Origin: Datnioides undecimradiatus
Taxonomy: Eukaryota; Chordata; Actinopteri; Lobotiformes; Datnioididae
Assembly: GCA_008933995.1 (NCBI GenBank)
Contig: WARS01000011.1
Coordinates: 6,428,016 to 6,492,015 of the forward strand
Length of the DNA stretch: 64,000 nt
Reading direction: 5' to 3'
This document shows positions 37,501-50,254 of the stretch, piece after piece. How positions within the stretch are numbered: the stretch's first letter is position 1; every line of letters begins with the position of its first letter. The translations under genes were made by a program, and so were the position numbers. The notes beneath the pieces are model-generated. The model was not told where the DNA came from, did not search any database, and was given only the letters and a program-made list of their open reading frames with translations.

Positions 37501-40500
37501 CACATCCTCCCCACGAGAGTCAACTTCCATCTTCTCCAGCTGAAGTTACCTGCAGAACAGACGAGAGCTTCCATCAGTCAGCAGAAATGGGCTGCCCCTA
37601 GCCAGCAGACTGACATTGAGCCTGATTATGTTTAACACTTGGTGGACCGTCCACTCATATCTGTGCTATCAGTGTTAATTTCCCCTTTGATTATGTTTGT
37701 AGGATTGATAATTTGGTGATGGATCAAAGCATTTCCACAATTTCTGTTGTCTTGTTTTTTATTTTTAACTTATGTGATATAAGATTAACAGCTGTCCAAT
37801 GTTTATAAAGTTGTTGTCTTGTGCTGACCGCGCAATTGTTTTGTTGTGAAGGAGATCTGGGTATCTGTTGATTAAGTTTGTGTGACACGGCATTAACATT
37901 AGCAGTTTGATACTGTTTGAATTCTCTGCCTATCCTGTTTGTGTTTCCTGCTGTTGCCTTTTCCTTAACCAGCTGTCAGCATTGAGAGCAAGCATGAGGT
38001 CACCATCCTCAGTGGACTCAATGAGTTCGTGGTGAAGTTCCATGGACCACCTGGAAGTAAGAGCCTCCTCAAACTGACAGTTTCACACTGATTCCCCTCT
38101 TTGACCAGTCAATTTTAAATGTAAATGTTCTTTGAGTGTTTTAGTTTGACAGTGTGTTTCCACTGATCGATCCGTCTCCTCTGTGCAGCGGCGTATGAAG
38201 GAGGTGTGTGGAAGGTGCGGGTTGACCTACCAGATAAATATCCCTTCAAATCACCATCAATAGGTATGAAATACATAAGTGTTGTGTTGAATCATTGTAT
38301 TCACTGTATCAAATTGTACTCCGCAATGATTACATTCTTCTTTTTAACAGGATTCATGAATAAAATCTTTCATCCCAACATCGATGAAGCGTAAGTAGGC
38401 CTACAGTATCTTAGATATCTCACTGCACTTGTCAGTGTTTATGGAAACAACTTGATATATTTATACCCATATTTTAAAAAGCACATTCTCATGTTTGACA
38501 TATAAGATATGGGTCACATAACTGAGAAAAGTTAATGATTTTTTTCCACTCGTTCACACTTCACAACCTTCGTGATGCTAAAATGTTGTTTTTCTCTATT
38601 TCAGGTCAGGAACTGTGTGTTTAGATGTCATTAACCAGACATGGACAGCTCTCTATGGTAGGTCACAGCCACTGCTCATGTTGCATGGCAGCTTCATAGA
38701 GTTTAACTATTACCGACTGTCAGTAATAATCACTATAAAAACACACACACAAAGTGAATAGCTTGACCCTCTACAGTGTAGCTTCACGTAGAGCATCTTG
38801 GTTTAATCGGCTTACACTTTAGTGATAACTGCTGTTTGTATTGAGGTCATTCATTGAGCTCTGATAGATAAAACGGTCCTGAGGCTGAGAGATCATGGTG
38901 AACTCACTCACCTGTTGCTTTCGTTCTTTGATTGAGTGTTGCACTGAACTACAAAACTCCCTTAAATAGCACTCGGGTTTAGAGGGTGGTCATTTGGCCT
39001 TAATATGCAGCAGACCTGTTAACTCATTGTGTGAAGTTGTGAGTCATATTGTGAGTCGTTATCTCAACAGGCCATTACTGTTTTATAACAATGCTGCATT
39101 GCTTTTGGTCATTAGAGAAGAGTGTGCATTTATCTTCTTTTTGTTTAAAGAAAGAGAGCTTGAGCTTGTATCACGGACTCTCAGCTCGGAGACAGCTATG
39201 AATATTTGTTCTTCAGCCTGCTTTTGATCCACAGCCTTGTTTGTTTTAAGACATGTGTTGTGTACGTGATAACACACTGATGAGTATTTGTGTATTTTGC
39301 AGGGGCGGTGTAACATCGGTGTGATGAGATGATAATCTTTAGCTTTGATGACTAACAGTTGAACAAATGGAAGAAAACAGTCAGCAACCTTGTCTAGACC
39401 TTGTCTGAACTTATGATTTAGTTGTGGTGTTACCGAAACTTTAACATGATAATTTTGATTATAGTGAGTTTCAACATGTTTATTTAGTCAACATTTATGT
39501 CTTGAAATATCCAGAACTCGTTTAATTAAGTATCTAAGTTAAGCTGTTTTTGGCTGATGGACCGAACAAGGTCGCTCCGCTCAGATACACAAATACAGCC
39601 AAGACTAGTTTTTAAAATCTTCAAGATGAATCAAAGACTCAGAGAAACAGACTGATGTGGATTGTAATTCCAGCTTTTTCTAATAGTTGTGTAACTTCTA
39701 AAATAATTTTCATGTAAAAACATTGTGGTAGACAAAATCATATCTTAAACCAGATGTGGACAATCGTCATCTTTCTCAATCTTACTTCCCCTCTGTCTTG
39801 CATTTTACCTGTGCTATACGCGCATAAATGCATCACTAAGTGCATTTTTTTCCTACAACCAGTGCTGTGCTTGAATGCATCCTGTGCAGAAACATTGTTG
39901 GATGTTAACCTGTTTCTAATTTTCAGTACAGTTTTATTGTCACTTTAAGTTGCTGAGGTAGATTACCCCTGACTGGAAAAAAACAACACAACGAGCAGCT
40001 GTTTGAAGCGACTGTTTCATTTTGTGAGAGACCTCTTTTGGATCGTGCTGTTGCTACACACATGATGGAATGACTACGTCACAAGAGCTAAGATGCTTTG
40101 TTGTTCTCTTTACTGAATAATCTCTCTCTCCACATTCACTAGACCTCACCAACATCTTTGAGTCGTTCCTCCCTCAGCTGCTCGCCTACCCCAACCCCAT
40201 CGATCCTCTGAATGGGGACGCAGCTGCCATGTACCTCCACCGGCCAGAGGATTATAAACACAAGATCAAAGGTAGTGTGCTACCGTCTCATGCTAGAATC
40301 TTAAATGGTGAATGAAATGTTGAAATAGAAAAAATGTACGTGGTTTCTGTAGATGATCATTTTTCACCAACATTTTTATCACTGGGAATGTAAAATTTAG
40401 GTCTTATGCTGTCCAAGAATGCCACTTGCCAATGCAAGACGTCTCTGTAACTGAATAACTGTAGCTGTAACTCAGCTAGTGCAATGACAAGTTAAAGATC

Positions 40501-41332
40501 GAAAAGACAACATCACAACTAATGCTATTGCTGCAATAACAGAGGGCTGTGTCAGTTTCAATATTAATTTAAATGGGCTACTTAAAACTAGAAATGCTAC
40601 TCCTTAATTTAATTGGCACATTTTATTTAATAAGAACTTGAACAATGAGCTGAGCTGATGTCCATATTCTTCCTTTCTCTGGAGCGTTCAACCAAAGTCC
40701 AAAAACCATCCAGATGAATCATTTGAGCTGCATTCAAGAAAATGTTTGCCGAGAAAAATGTGAATTGATGTGCCTTTCTGTCAGCCACAAAAGAAGTTAA
40801 TTTATTGAGATTAACATTTGTTGGTGCTCGTTGTTGAGTCGGTGCCATTTACTCAGAAGAAGAGGGCACAATGAGTTGATGTAAATAAAAGTGTGAATCG
40901 TGGAATTAAAAATATTCCATTTCAGTTCATGCATAAGTTTGAGAGAATCAGGTGGATGGAAATACACATTTTATCTCATGTTCTTAATCATCTTAATGAT
41001 CATTCTGTAGTCTTTAGGAAATGTAGAGGCATAAACTTTCCATTGGTGTATCTAGGACTTTGCGCTCCCATGACAACCAAGCAAACTCAGTTTGCTTATT
41101 AAAACTGAAAAGTACCTGAAATTACCTGTTGATGTGTGAGTGAAGAGGTTAAACCAGTGAAGCTGCTGCACTGACCATCTTTCTCCCACCTTGTGTGTTC
41201 TTTGCAGAGTACATCCAAAGGTACGCCACAGAGGAGGCACTAAAGGAGCAGGAGGAGGGAGGGGGTGACTCCTCTTCCGAGAGCTCCATGTCAGACTTTT
41301 CGGAAGACGAGGCTCAGGACATGGAGTTGTAG
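34523..41332 (+). CDS. ube2h: Ubiquitin-conjugating enzyme E2 H
   Basis: Seven coding exons: 34523..34575, 37980..38056, 38189..38263, 38351..38390, 38605..38657, 40143..40271, 41208..41332. The total is 552 bp, 183 residues, the length of human UBE2H. The UBC fold is intact: start [36 protein letters not shown] with the HPN motif at 76-78, then [13 protein letters not shown] with the catalytic cysteine at residue 87. The acidic tail [20 protein letters not shown] is also the family's. UBE2H is the E2 of the CTLH/GID E3 complex (Ubc8 in yeast). Exon 1 ends CT|GTATCCTTT, and exon 2 is preceded by TTCCTTAAC and CAG, so intron 1 is U12-type. The start is in a strong context (AAAATGTCG) and is the first conserved Met. 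Confidence 0.97.
34576..37979 (+). other. ube2h: U12-type (minor spliceosome) intron 1 of ube2h
   Basis: The donor GTATCCTTT is an exact match to the GT-AG U12 5' splice-site consensus. The branch motif TTCCTTAAC (37961-37969) is an exact match to the U12 branch consensus, 11 nt before the AG at 37978-37979. The intron is 3.4 kb. ORFs inside it (for example 35743..35925) have no family match and would hit a stop if spliced to exon 1. Confidence 0.92.
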
Positions 41333-43740
41333 TGAAGGGAGGAGATCATGTCCCCTTCACTTCACAGCAGACTGTCGTTTCCTAAGGAGCAAAAACTCAT
41401 TACTATATTCATATTTAAACGAAAGACAATTTTTTACAGGGACACAAGGATTTCTAATGCTACACAAGGATTTGCAGTATGATATTGCAGAATATTAACC
41501 TTTATTTAGGAATTCATGACCACCTGCCATTCGCACTCCTCTTCATCACGAGCGGCTGTTAAGATCAGAAAGGAGCGCAGCATTCATTTTCAAAACTTTT
41601 AGTGGCTTCAGTTAAGTGTTTCAAGTTGTTCAACCAAGTCCAGACTGAGCAGTGAGACCAGCACAGGACACTGGGGAACTGGAATCCGAACAAAACTGTT
41701 TACAGTTTCCCGCTTGGCTTCACCGGCTGCACCTCACCACGTCTTCAGTTGTACCGCTCTCACATTTCTTTATTTCTTGTCCTTATTCAACATTTTACTG
41801 CATTGTAGACGAGGAAGACTGCAGGATGACAATCCTCCATTTCTGAGTGGTTTCAGATTCAAAAGAGTGCAGATTCTAATTTTTGTTGAACCATCACCTT
41901 GCATTTCTTGCCACCTATGGAGTCACAATTGAAGACCAGAAGGCCACAGTGTGGTCACGTGTTCATCGACTACAGACAGAGCAGATGTGGCTGCAGACAG
42001 CCTCTCTGACAGGACTGCCCTCTGTGCGAACACTGCATCGACATGACAACGCCATAGTGTGTGTGCGTGCATGCATGGATGAATGTAATCCTAGGAGAAT
42101 CATGGCGTATTGATAACCTGTGTTGTACTGACCCCGATGCTCAGCAGAAATCAGGAGAAAAGGCTCACAATCATGATCCTTCTCCTCTTTAACACCCATC
42201 TCCTCCTCCTCCTCTCCGTTTTAGGAAAGTATTCGTCATTCTCTGAGTATCTTTGTATGTTGTGGCATGACACAGAAGTAAAGTTGTGTAGGACTTTGTG
42301 GAGCTGTAACGGTTTGGCAGGGTTTATCCAGGTCTTTGTTGAATTACTGAACTTCTTAACTTTGCCTATTGCTTGTGTTGAACTATAATAGGTGTTTGAC
42401 TTGCGTAGGGATAGTTAGTTTTTTTGCGGGTGGTGAATCCTATCATAATGTATGGTTTAATGCTTATATAACACTCTAGTTTAAAGACTAATTGTCTTGT
42501 AAAGATGAGGAGAGTTATTACATCTTTGTCTGCCAGATGACTCTTTGTTGAATCGAATCCTCCAAAGACATGTTGCACCCCTGCACCCCCTTCTTATATG
42601 CAAATGTGTCCATAAAAGATCATTTACGTTGTCAGACAGAAGTGCTCTTTGTTTCAGCCATTCAACACTGTTGCATTTACTTTTTCATGCTGTTGATGGC
42701 CTGTTGTTTTCCAAACTGTGGGACCAAAATGTAATGGATCTCCAAGCTTAGTTTCATAAATATCCCCATAAAAAGACAAGGACATCTTCCTCAGACTGGA
42801 TTTGGGGATAAAGAGTTGATACTGATGTCAAGTGATAAGATGAATTAATAGTATTCCTCAGAGTGTCAATCTCTGGAGTGACAATTGTAGATTAGTTCAG
42901 CAATATTTCAGGCACAAGTTTCTTTTTCTTTTTCTTCTTCGTCAGAGGACACTTTAAAAGGCTTTGTCCTGGTTTACCAATGGAAAGATTTATGTGCCTG
43001 AAAGCGCCTCTGCTGAGGAGGTGTTACCAGAGCCGTGACAGTTTACTGTTAAATTCCATGATGGTGCGCTGGTCTGTGCTTTAGCACAGCCTTAAAGCCT
43101 GATCCATGTTTGTAACATGCACTTGCAGCATTGAAGTTCAGGCTTTGTTATGCTATTTCTGAAAGGAAACAAAAATTTGATTCTTACTTTATCACCATCA
43201 AAATGTCTGTCCTCTTAATTCGAGAAAGAAGGAATATAATCAAAACATTAATTCTCTATACTCACTCACACTGGTATCAGGATTGTTTCAATGGTGTCTC
43301 ACTAGTGGGTTTATCTTTGTTTGATTTATTAGAGGTTGATACAACAAGCATGTCACATGTTTTTTGACATGTCATAAAAATGTATTTGTTAAATAACCTA
43401 GTTAAAGTGGCTCTAATTAGCCTTGGTAACCAAATATACGTTGGTGTAGGTCTTAGGTCTACATGATGTCACAGTCAGTTCTCATTTGCAACAAAAACAA
43501 ACCACTCTCCAGCCTTGTTGTTCGTCACTATCTGAATGCATCAGTGTATTATGTATTTTTTATTAAGGAGCCACATATATTTGATGCCTATAATTTGTTT
43601 GAATGTTTTTATTTTCGTCTTTTAAGCCCTGTGTCCAGGATACAAGTCCAGATATCTCTGATTTTTAAAAAGCAAAAAATGAATAAATGTGCTTCCCTTG
43701 TAACTCAAAGAAAGAAATAAACAATGAAAAATATTTGATT
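41333..43740 (+). other. ube2h: Probable 3' UTR of ube2h
   Basis: About 2.4 kb without a coding exon, ending at clustered poly(A) signals AATAAA at 43682-43687 and 43716-43721. Human UBE2H also has a long 3' UTR. Short ORFs here are not supported. Confidence 0.55.
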
Positions 43741-44584
43741 TATGTTAGTATTTGCGTGTGTGTGACCTGGTGGTTGGATTGTCTCAGGTTTTGAGGTAAG
43801 AAACAGCTCTGTGTCTTTGCCATTTACAAATAGGATTTTATTCAGATAAGTTATTCAAATTGGCTGTTTGTTGAATCCATCAATTTTCGAGTGCTGGGCA
43901 GTTGCTCACTCATAATACATTTTAAACGGGGCAAATTACGTCGTATTGTAGAAATTCACATTGACTGAATGATTAGAACGTGTCTATCCTCCATCCACTA
44001 GTTGGCAGTCTTATTTGTCACAGACTGTAGAGTTGTCTGAGGTCCATTAAAGTTTTAGGTCCAGGTTCATTTATTAAGGTTAGATTTCATTTCTGAACTG
44101 AAGTATAAACTATAAGTAGAAGAAAACAATCTAACCTGTTAAATTGTGTTTAATGTGACTTATAAATGAACTGTATTGAGGCACTGGGGCCAAGCAGAGT
44201 CATAACAGATTTATAAAAAATAAATATAACACTGACATTGATTATTTGTAATTCTACGTGTAAATGTTGGTCCAACATACTTGTCCAATGTTACAGAGAG
44301 ATAGTTAGATTGGGATAATTAAGCAGTAGGTAAGAGGATAGATGGTAAGACACAAGGAACAAGAAGAGATCAACACAGACTGGGAGAAATGAGTGATTAA
44401 TCCAAACTTATTCAAAAGAAAGATAAATTAATCATGACGAATTCTCTTCAAGAAAATAAGAAGCAAAAAGTTCAGATCTACTTTATCGCCAGTCTTCCAG
44501 AGGAGATTAAGAGAGCAGAGTCTCGCTTCTTTCAAGTCTCTCTTTGAAATTCACTTTCAGTGTCATTTCTATAAACTTTCTACA

Positions 44585-45120
44585 ATTCTACAATGTCATC
44601 TGGAAGATGCTTTTATCCAAAGCAACATACATCTTGAATAAGTACAACACAAGAAAAGATCTAGATAGGAAAAACAACGTGGACAAGTGCTAAAAAAATA
44701 TTTTGAGCCCACAAGGACCAAGGTGTCAATGGGTTGTGCATGATGTCAAGTGCATAGATCATTTTTGTTTTGTTTAGTTTTTTTTGTTTCTTTTTGTTTT
44801 TTATAAGTACTAATGCATTATTATGTGAGGAGGTGTTCTGAAAACAATAGGGTCCTAAGCAGTTTCTTGAAGATTGTGAGGGACTCTTCCACAAGATTGT
44901 TATATTTTAACTTGTTCCTTAAAGAGTTTCTACCGTGTCTTTTGGCCTATTAACATTTTCCCAAATGTTTCATGAACACGAGCCATGATAGCAGAGCGGA
45001 CAGAAGGTGCTAACCAGCTGTTAGAGGAGGTGCTTGAGAGGAAACTGATTGAGAACACAGCCACACAGAAACAGGGATGCATATATTAAATTATGATTTT
45101 TGATACATTACAGGCAAGTT
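44585..45120. repeat. Diverged interspersed repeat fragment
   Basis: TCATCTGGAAGATGCTTTTA at 44596-44615, followed by TCCAAAGCAACATAC, and further on AGCAGTTTCTTGAAGATTGT, resemble a repeat I recognise as common in fish genomes (TGGCAGATGCTTTTATCCAAAGC type). I cannot name its family from memory, and the limits are approximate. Confidence 0.4.
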
Positions 45121-46344
45121 CTTATTCTTATTCTTCACAATGCAAAGGGACACTTATGACTAATAGGTATTGAACAACTGTACAGCCAAAACAATCCTGT
45201 CACAGTACTGGAAACAGGACATTGCAATAGTCGAACTATTCCACCCTGGACACAATATGGGTCCAATAACAGTGCGCTTCACCAGCCCCTACACCATCAG
45301 CAGACCTCCATGTTTTTGGTTTGCCCCTAAACACTGCAGGAGTGGCCCCCTGAATTAGAGACTGAACCTGCCAGCAGCGCCATCTGCTGGTCTGTTCTTG
45401 CAGCTCTCCAGGCAACCAAAGCAGCCCCAAACTCAGCTCTCCACTAACCAGCGCTATGGCCAGATGAACAAAAGGAGGAGGGGTTTAGTGGCCATGAAAG
45501 ATGAGGTACACCAGGAGGAGTGACACGATTATTGGCAAGGAGGGAGCAGTGATTGCCCCCCACCAGCAATACTTCTGCTTCTGTTTTATTAAATCAAATG
45601 ATAATATTTAATGTAAACTATTCTGTTATGTTCTCTTTTATCATGTGCATATATTGGCATATACCTCGACAGGTGATTTCCTTAACTCACTTGGTTCACT
45701 TCTTGCCATTAGCCTTTGGCTCCTGCATGACATCAACCCTTTCCTATTTCTCTTTAGATGTACTAACAAATCAATGCAAATGTTGTCTTCTACCGCAGTC
45801 AGCCAACTCCTGCAGCTACATGTTTGCACAAAGTGATACTCATTTGTTAAATTCTATATAACACTGTTTATGTATTTTCAACTATAAATCTAATAATATA
45901 TAGAAGATTTGATGTTATTATATGGCTTGGAATGGAGTTTCTGGCTTAAAGGCATGAGTGAGTAGTTTAAAGTTTTGGCTCACAAACTGAGAAAAATGCT
46001 GAGTCAAACCTCTCATACTACTGCATGTACCTCAAACATAGTCATTCCTATTGCCTAAATGGTACTATGATACCCTGCACGCCGCGTGAAATTTGTGTGT
46101 AGTGTAGTGTAATGTGAAAATAGGTGCAGATTGAGAAAAGTGAACATTTCTGCTACCCTCAAGAAATCTGTCCTCTCAATTAACATTAGAGCTTAATGGA
46201 CAGTGGGTTGGTGGGCCATGTTGTTTGATGGCTTAGGGGCTTGTTAACATAGAGTGACCACTTGGGCAATCATTTTGAAAGGCCTGGCTCATTCTGACTT
46301 ACCTGTTCTATTATGAAAATCAGATATGACCGTCTGCTTGTCAT

Positions 46345-46398
46345 TGTGTGTGTGTGTGTGTGTGTGTGTGTCTGTGTCTGTGTCTGTGTGCGTGTGCA
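46345..46398. repeat. (TG)n microsatellite
   Basis: About 13 perfect TG units followed by TGTC and TGCG variants. Confidence 0.95.
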
Positions 46399-47411
46399 GC
46401 TTGTATTTATGGTTGGTGTACTACATATGTACTACATATTGCATATTGTACATACATGCACACTGTACATGTTGTACATAAATACAGTCTACATATACAC
46501 ACGTGCCGGAACACAGTTCATACATGCATATAGACTTTACATACTATGCAAAAAGTACAAATACATTCATACTTACTGTGCATGTATAAGTGCAGACATA
46601 TTTATCCTGCCTATTTCTAATCTATTTTTTAATCCTACTAGAAAGTCACTCCTATATAAATGTATATTCACGCGTGATTATTTAAAAATGACCATGTAAT
46701 CCCATCTGGGAGATGGGGACTTTATGTCTTATGCTATTTCCTCATTTTATAAAATTTTCCCTAGTCTCTCTTAAATAAGTGAATGAATGATTGAAGGATT
46801 GAAGGAGGCCATTCTGCATGTTGAGATTAAGAAGCACGACGCTCCTCAACGGACACACAGTAGTTTTTTAATGATCTTATGAAATATTCATTGTCGTGTG
46901 GCCATGCAGCCTCTTCCTGAGCACATTCAGGTTTCTTATTTCAACATCAGTTTAATTTGGCTGCAGGGTAACGACGCTCTCACACGCAGATTGGGCTTTT
47001 GACCATCGTGACTATTTCTCCACGAGAACATTTTTACGGAGTTGAGCGTTTTGAATTTATGAACTGCCAATGAAAAATATTTTTGGATTACTCCCCCCTG
47101 TATGAGAGTAGCATATTTGATCATTTCTGTTTTGTCCACAAAAGTAGAATAATGGGAAAATTGGAAAACGGAAAAATATTCTAACACCGAGCGTCGTCTT
47201 ATTATTGCAGTCATTTATGTCTGAAGTAAAGCTGTTTTAATGTAACAGGGCGAGGACACCTAACCTTTTCTTAATTTGCATTATGATCTTACTTTTTGAG
47301 AAGAACAACAATTGCATAATAATCTAGAAAAGCAGTAATAGTGACTTCAGTGTGTAAGTCTGTCTAGCCACGGTCGACCCGGTGATGAGTAAAGTTATTT
47401 CAGAGTAAGAC

Positions 47412-47436
47412 GAGCAGCAGCAGCAGCAGCAGCAGT
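47412..47436. repeat. Short (CAG)n run
   Basis: About seven to eight GCA/CAG triplets in CpG-rich DNA just upstream of the presumed miRNA-host promoter. No plus-strand coding frame is supported through it. Confidence 0.8.
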
Positions 47437-47683
47437 AGCGCTGTGCAGAGGGCGATGAGCCGCCGCTGGCCGGCTGCGCCTCCTTCATAATGTATGGCGA
47501 GGACAAAGGCTGCACGGGTGGATTTCAGCGTCAACTTTGAAAGAGCCGTAACCCAAACCTGTCCTATCCCACTCTGACGAGTTCACATCAGCTGAAAGGA
47601 TGATGCCTCTTTTTCCACCTGCAATCTGTCTAATAATCACCGACAGCAGGTAAATAAGCCCCGGAAGGACCTTTGGGTGACGG

Positions 47684-47690
47684 TATATAA
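47684..47690 (+). promoter_or_regulatory. TATA box of the presumed pri-miR-183/96/182 transcript
   Basis: TATATAA in CpG-rich sequence (GTGACGGTATATAACGAGG), followed 112 bp later by a clear donor at 47801/47802. It is a plausible core promoter for a transcript running toward the miRNA cluster 2 kb downstream. It is the only TATA-plus-spliced-exon arrangement I found there. Confidence 0.5.
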
Positions 47691-47741
47691 CGAGGAGCAG
47701 AGGAGGCCTGTGCTCAGAGAAACTTTTAGTCCCGTGCAGGG

Positions 47742-48228
47742 ATGAGACGGAGCGGAGCTTCAGGCCAGGCTGCAGCAGGATGCCACACCCGGAGGATACT
47801 GGTAGGTTTGCTGTTTACTGGCAAACATCAGAGTGGTATTGTGTAGAAGTTAAAGTAATCTAGAAGTGGAGCTGAGAACTGACCAAGGTCTTTTTCCGTC
47901 TGACGCTTCTTAAATCTTAATGATAAAAGTTTTTTAAGGGAATAAATGTGCTTTATGTCAGGATTGCGTGGCTAATGTTGTATTAAATCAACTTTATTGA
48001 TTTATTTTTGTCCCTCCATAGTCCTGGTTTTCTTTGAAGTGTACCAAACTAATTCGAACAACGTTAAATTACCATTCAACTGGATATCCGAAATCTCTCA
48101 TCAACGCAACTGCAGTGCGCGTCCTGCGCGCAAAAGACGCAGAAGAAATGTTTTGTAGGCCTGCGTATAGAAGCAGCAGAAGGAGAGGGAGGAAGGCGGC
48201 GTGGATTACTATACTGCCAGTGGGTTAA
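47742..48228 (+). CDS. Possible 88-codon ORF across exons 1-2 of the presumed miRNA host transcript
   Basis: Joining 47742..47801 to 48022..48228 gives an uninterrupted ATG-to-TAA frame of 88 codons. It starts MRRSGASGQAAAGC, is basic overall, and contains RSSRRRGRKAAW near its end. It uses the first ATG after the TATA box. I recognise no family, signal peptide or domain. It could be a small protein or simply a chance frame in a non-coding RNA. Confidence 0.25.
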
Positions 48229-49096
48229 GATGCTTACCAACTAATTACCTGTCCACTAAAATCCCCTGCCATACAGCCCAAACAAGCAGGGAGCCGTATG
48301 GGACAGAAAATGGGGATATGGAGGGTAAACTGGCACAGTGTGTTCCAGCGGACTGAAGAAGTACCAAAATTAAAAGTCCGCTTTCCTCCACAAGCCCGGG
48401 TCATCCATCTGAAGACCACAATCAGGCAAATTTTTCGTTTTTGATGCGATTAAAAGACCGTCTGGTTGTGAAGATAACCAACTGTTGGATGCTTTTGGAG
48501 GCTCAAAAAACGAGTTTCTTTTTGTCTTTTTATGACTAAAGTGTTGTGCGCATTGAGGATATTGGATCATTCAAGGTAAGAAGCAACCCAACACTTGGTA
48601 TCTTAATAAAATCTACAGGCCCCCGTAATATGCCCGGTATGAGCATGCATAACCTCCAAAATTACAGTAATCCAGCAGCCATCCATCATATTATGTTATT
48701 ATAAAGAATATGCGCAAATTTAAAAAGTGTGCATTTATGACCTGTCGTGTCAGCGATGAACGTCACAAGTCAAACAAATATTTAAAAAAAATACCTGTAA
48801 TTTTGACGATTTTAGCCCGCAAACGAAGAAGATGCGGTGGATTTCTCCTCCACTCTAGTCCTGATTATGACAGGACATAACTTTATTGAAGGTAGTGAGT
48901 AATATTGCTCTAGTGCAGAACTGTCAGTGAAGTGCCACGTGTGTTGTCTGACCTTTCTGTCCTGTAATAATTATTTAATTACTAATCACAGACATTAAAA
49001 CTGTCACTCAGTCGCTCAGGATGAGCAACCAAGACATGCGAAGTAACTAAAACATGCATCTAAACGCAAGAACTTCAGGAGATTTCTGGTTGTGCT

Positions 49097-49212
49097 ATCT
49101 CTCTCTCTCTCTCTCCCTCTCTCTCTCCCTCTCTCTCCCTCTCATTCTCTCTCTCTCTCTCTGTCTGTGTCTCTCCCTCTCTCTCTCTCTCTCTCTCTCC
49201 CTCTCTCTCTCA
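49097..49212. repeat. (CT)n-rich microsatellite
   Basis: About 115 bp of CT repeats interrupted by CCCT and GTCT. It lies 0.55 kb upstream of mir-183 in the presumed host intron or exon, and a Leu/Ser-rich ORF across it is an artefact of the repeat. Confidence 0.95.
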
Positions 49213-49756
49213 AGCTTTTTACTATATTGATCTCTCCCGGAAACGGGAAGATGAGCCTTGCTTTGGGACCCATTTGGAGCATCTCAAAAATCACTTAGCG
49301 CATCATTCCCTACAGCCAGAATCAATCTGAGTAGCAGTCATGCTTCTCCACCAGCATCAGGAGGCCAGAAATGTCCCAAAATACTAAAGCCAGCAATAAT
49401 CCTGTCATAACTTTCAGAAGGACATAAATACACAGTAATTCCTGTCATTTCCTTAAAGAGACTGAGTGAGTTGAGGCGCAAGGAGCCTTTGTGCATGTGT
49501 CCCAGGAACAGATGGTATTACTGGATTTACTTTACAAAGCAGAAACGAGGGAGGGACACCACTGCTTATTTCCTCTCTGTGCAGGACCATAGAAACAAGA
49601 CTTCCCCACCTTTAAAGAGGTCAGCAGAAGATTTACAGGCAAACATAAAAGTCATACCTGCATATGTAGAAAGTCAGGCTTTACAGGTGGTTGGGTTTTA
49701 AGACAGCTCTGTGTAACTGTTAGCATTTTGTGGGGCTTGGCTTATATCTCCTCCTA

Positions 49757-49831
49757 TTCTGTGTATGGCACTGGTAGAATTCACTGTCACAGCACACTAT
49801 CAGTGAATTACCATAGGGCCATAAACAGAGT
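49757..49831 (+). ncRNA. mir183: microRNA 183 precursor
   Basis: The 5' arm holds TATGGCACTGGTAGAATTCA followed by CT (49764-49785), identical to the conserved vertebrate miR-183-5p. The 3' arm GTGAATTACCATAGGGCCAT (from 49803) is its star strand. The arms pair closely around a loop CACAGCACACTAT. This is the first member of the sensory miR-183 cluster, expressed in hair cells, photoreceptors and other sensory neurons. Confidence 0.98.
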
Positions 49832-49932
49832 AGAGACAGAACCACACTGCCTGCATCCTCATCTGTTTTAGCTGTAAAGTTAAAAACCAGCGGACAGCCC
49901 TACTCTTAACCAAGTGCCATTCAACATCTTCT

Positions 49933-50012
49933 TTGCCCATTTTGGCACTAGCACATTTTTGCTTTGTTTCCCATTGTTTGAGCAATCATGTGTAGTGCCA
50001 ATATAGGACAAG
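49933..50012 (+). ncRNA. mir96: microRNA 96 precursor
   Basis: The 5' arm TTTGGCACTAGCACATTTTT plus GCT (49941-49963) equals vertebrate miR-96-5p, including the seed TTGGCAC. The 3' arm CAATCATGTGTAGTGCCAAT (49983-50002) folds back on it. Seed mutations of miR-96 cause hearing loss in human and mouse; the seed is intact here. It lies 150 bp after mir-183. Confidence 0.98.
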
Positions 50013-50254
50013 AGAGACGCTCAGCTGTTGGTAAATATCCTGGCATCTCCTACTCCTGCTTTTCTGTTATGAATTATACTGCAGAGAGAGGAGAAGGAGG
50101 GATGAGGAAGATGAGGTACAGATCTGATCGATTGTGCCGTCCCTCTCAGATATCACTGGTTACCATGGAAGCTCGTGCCCCATCCCTGAGACTCTGCCCT
50201 GTGTAACCTGAACCCTATTTGTCACACTGATCTGGTGGCCGTTACCAGTGCGCT

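Larger units (their letters stand above)
43745..47400. other. Intergenic between ube2h and the miRNA host transcript
   Basis: AT-rich, with the repeat fragment noted separately and a (TG)n microsatellite. It holds one exact match to the CTCF core on the minus strand (45377-45390, CCAGCAGATGGCGC). No gene is supported. Confidence 0.5.

Noticed and set aside
46313..46699. 128-codon Cys/Val-rich ORF
   Set aside because: Starts in the (TG)n repeat and continues in AT-rich DNA with no recognisable family and no splice context.
49092..49298. Leu/Ser/Pro-rich ORF
   Set aside because: Translation of the (CT)n microsatellite.
49800..49985. Minus-strand 61-codon ORF across mir-183 and mir-96
   Set aside because: Lies antisense to two conserved hairpins and shows no protein family; chance frame.
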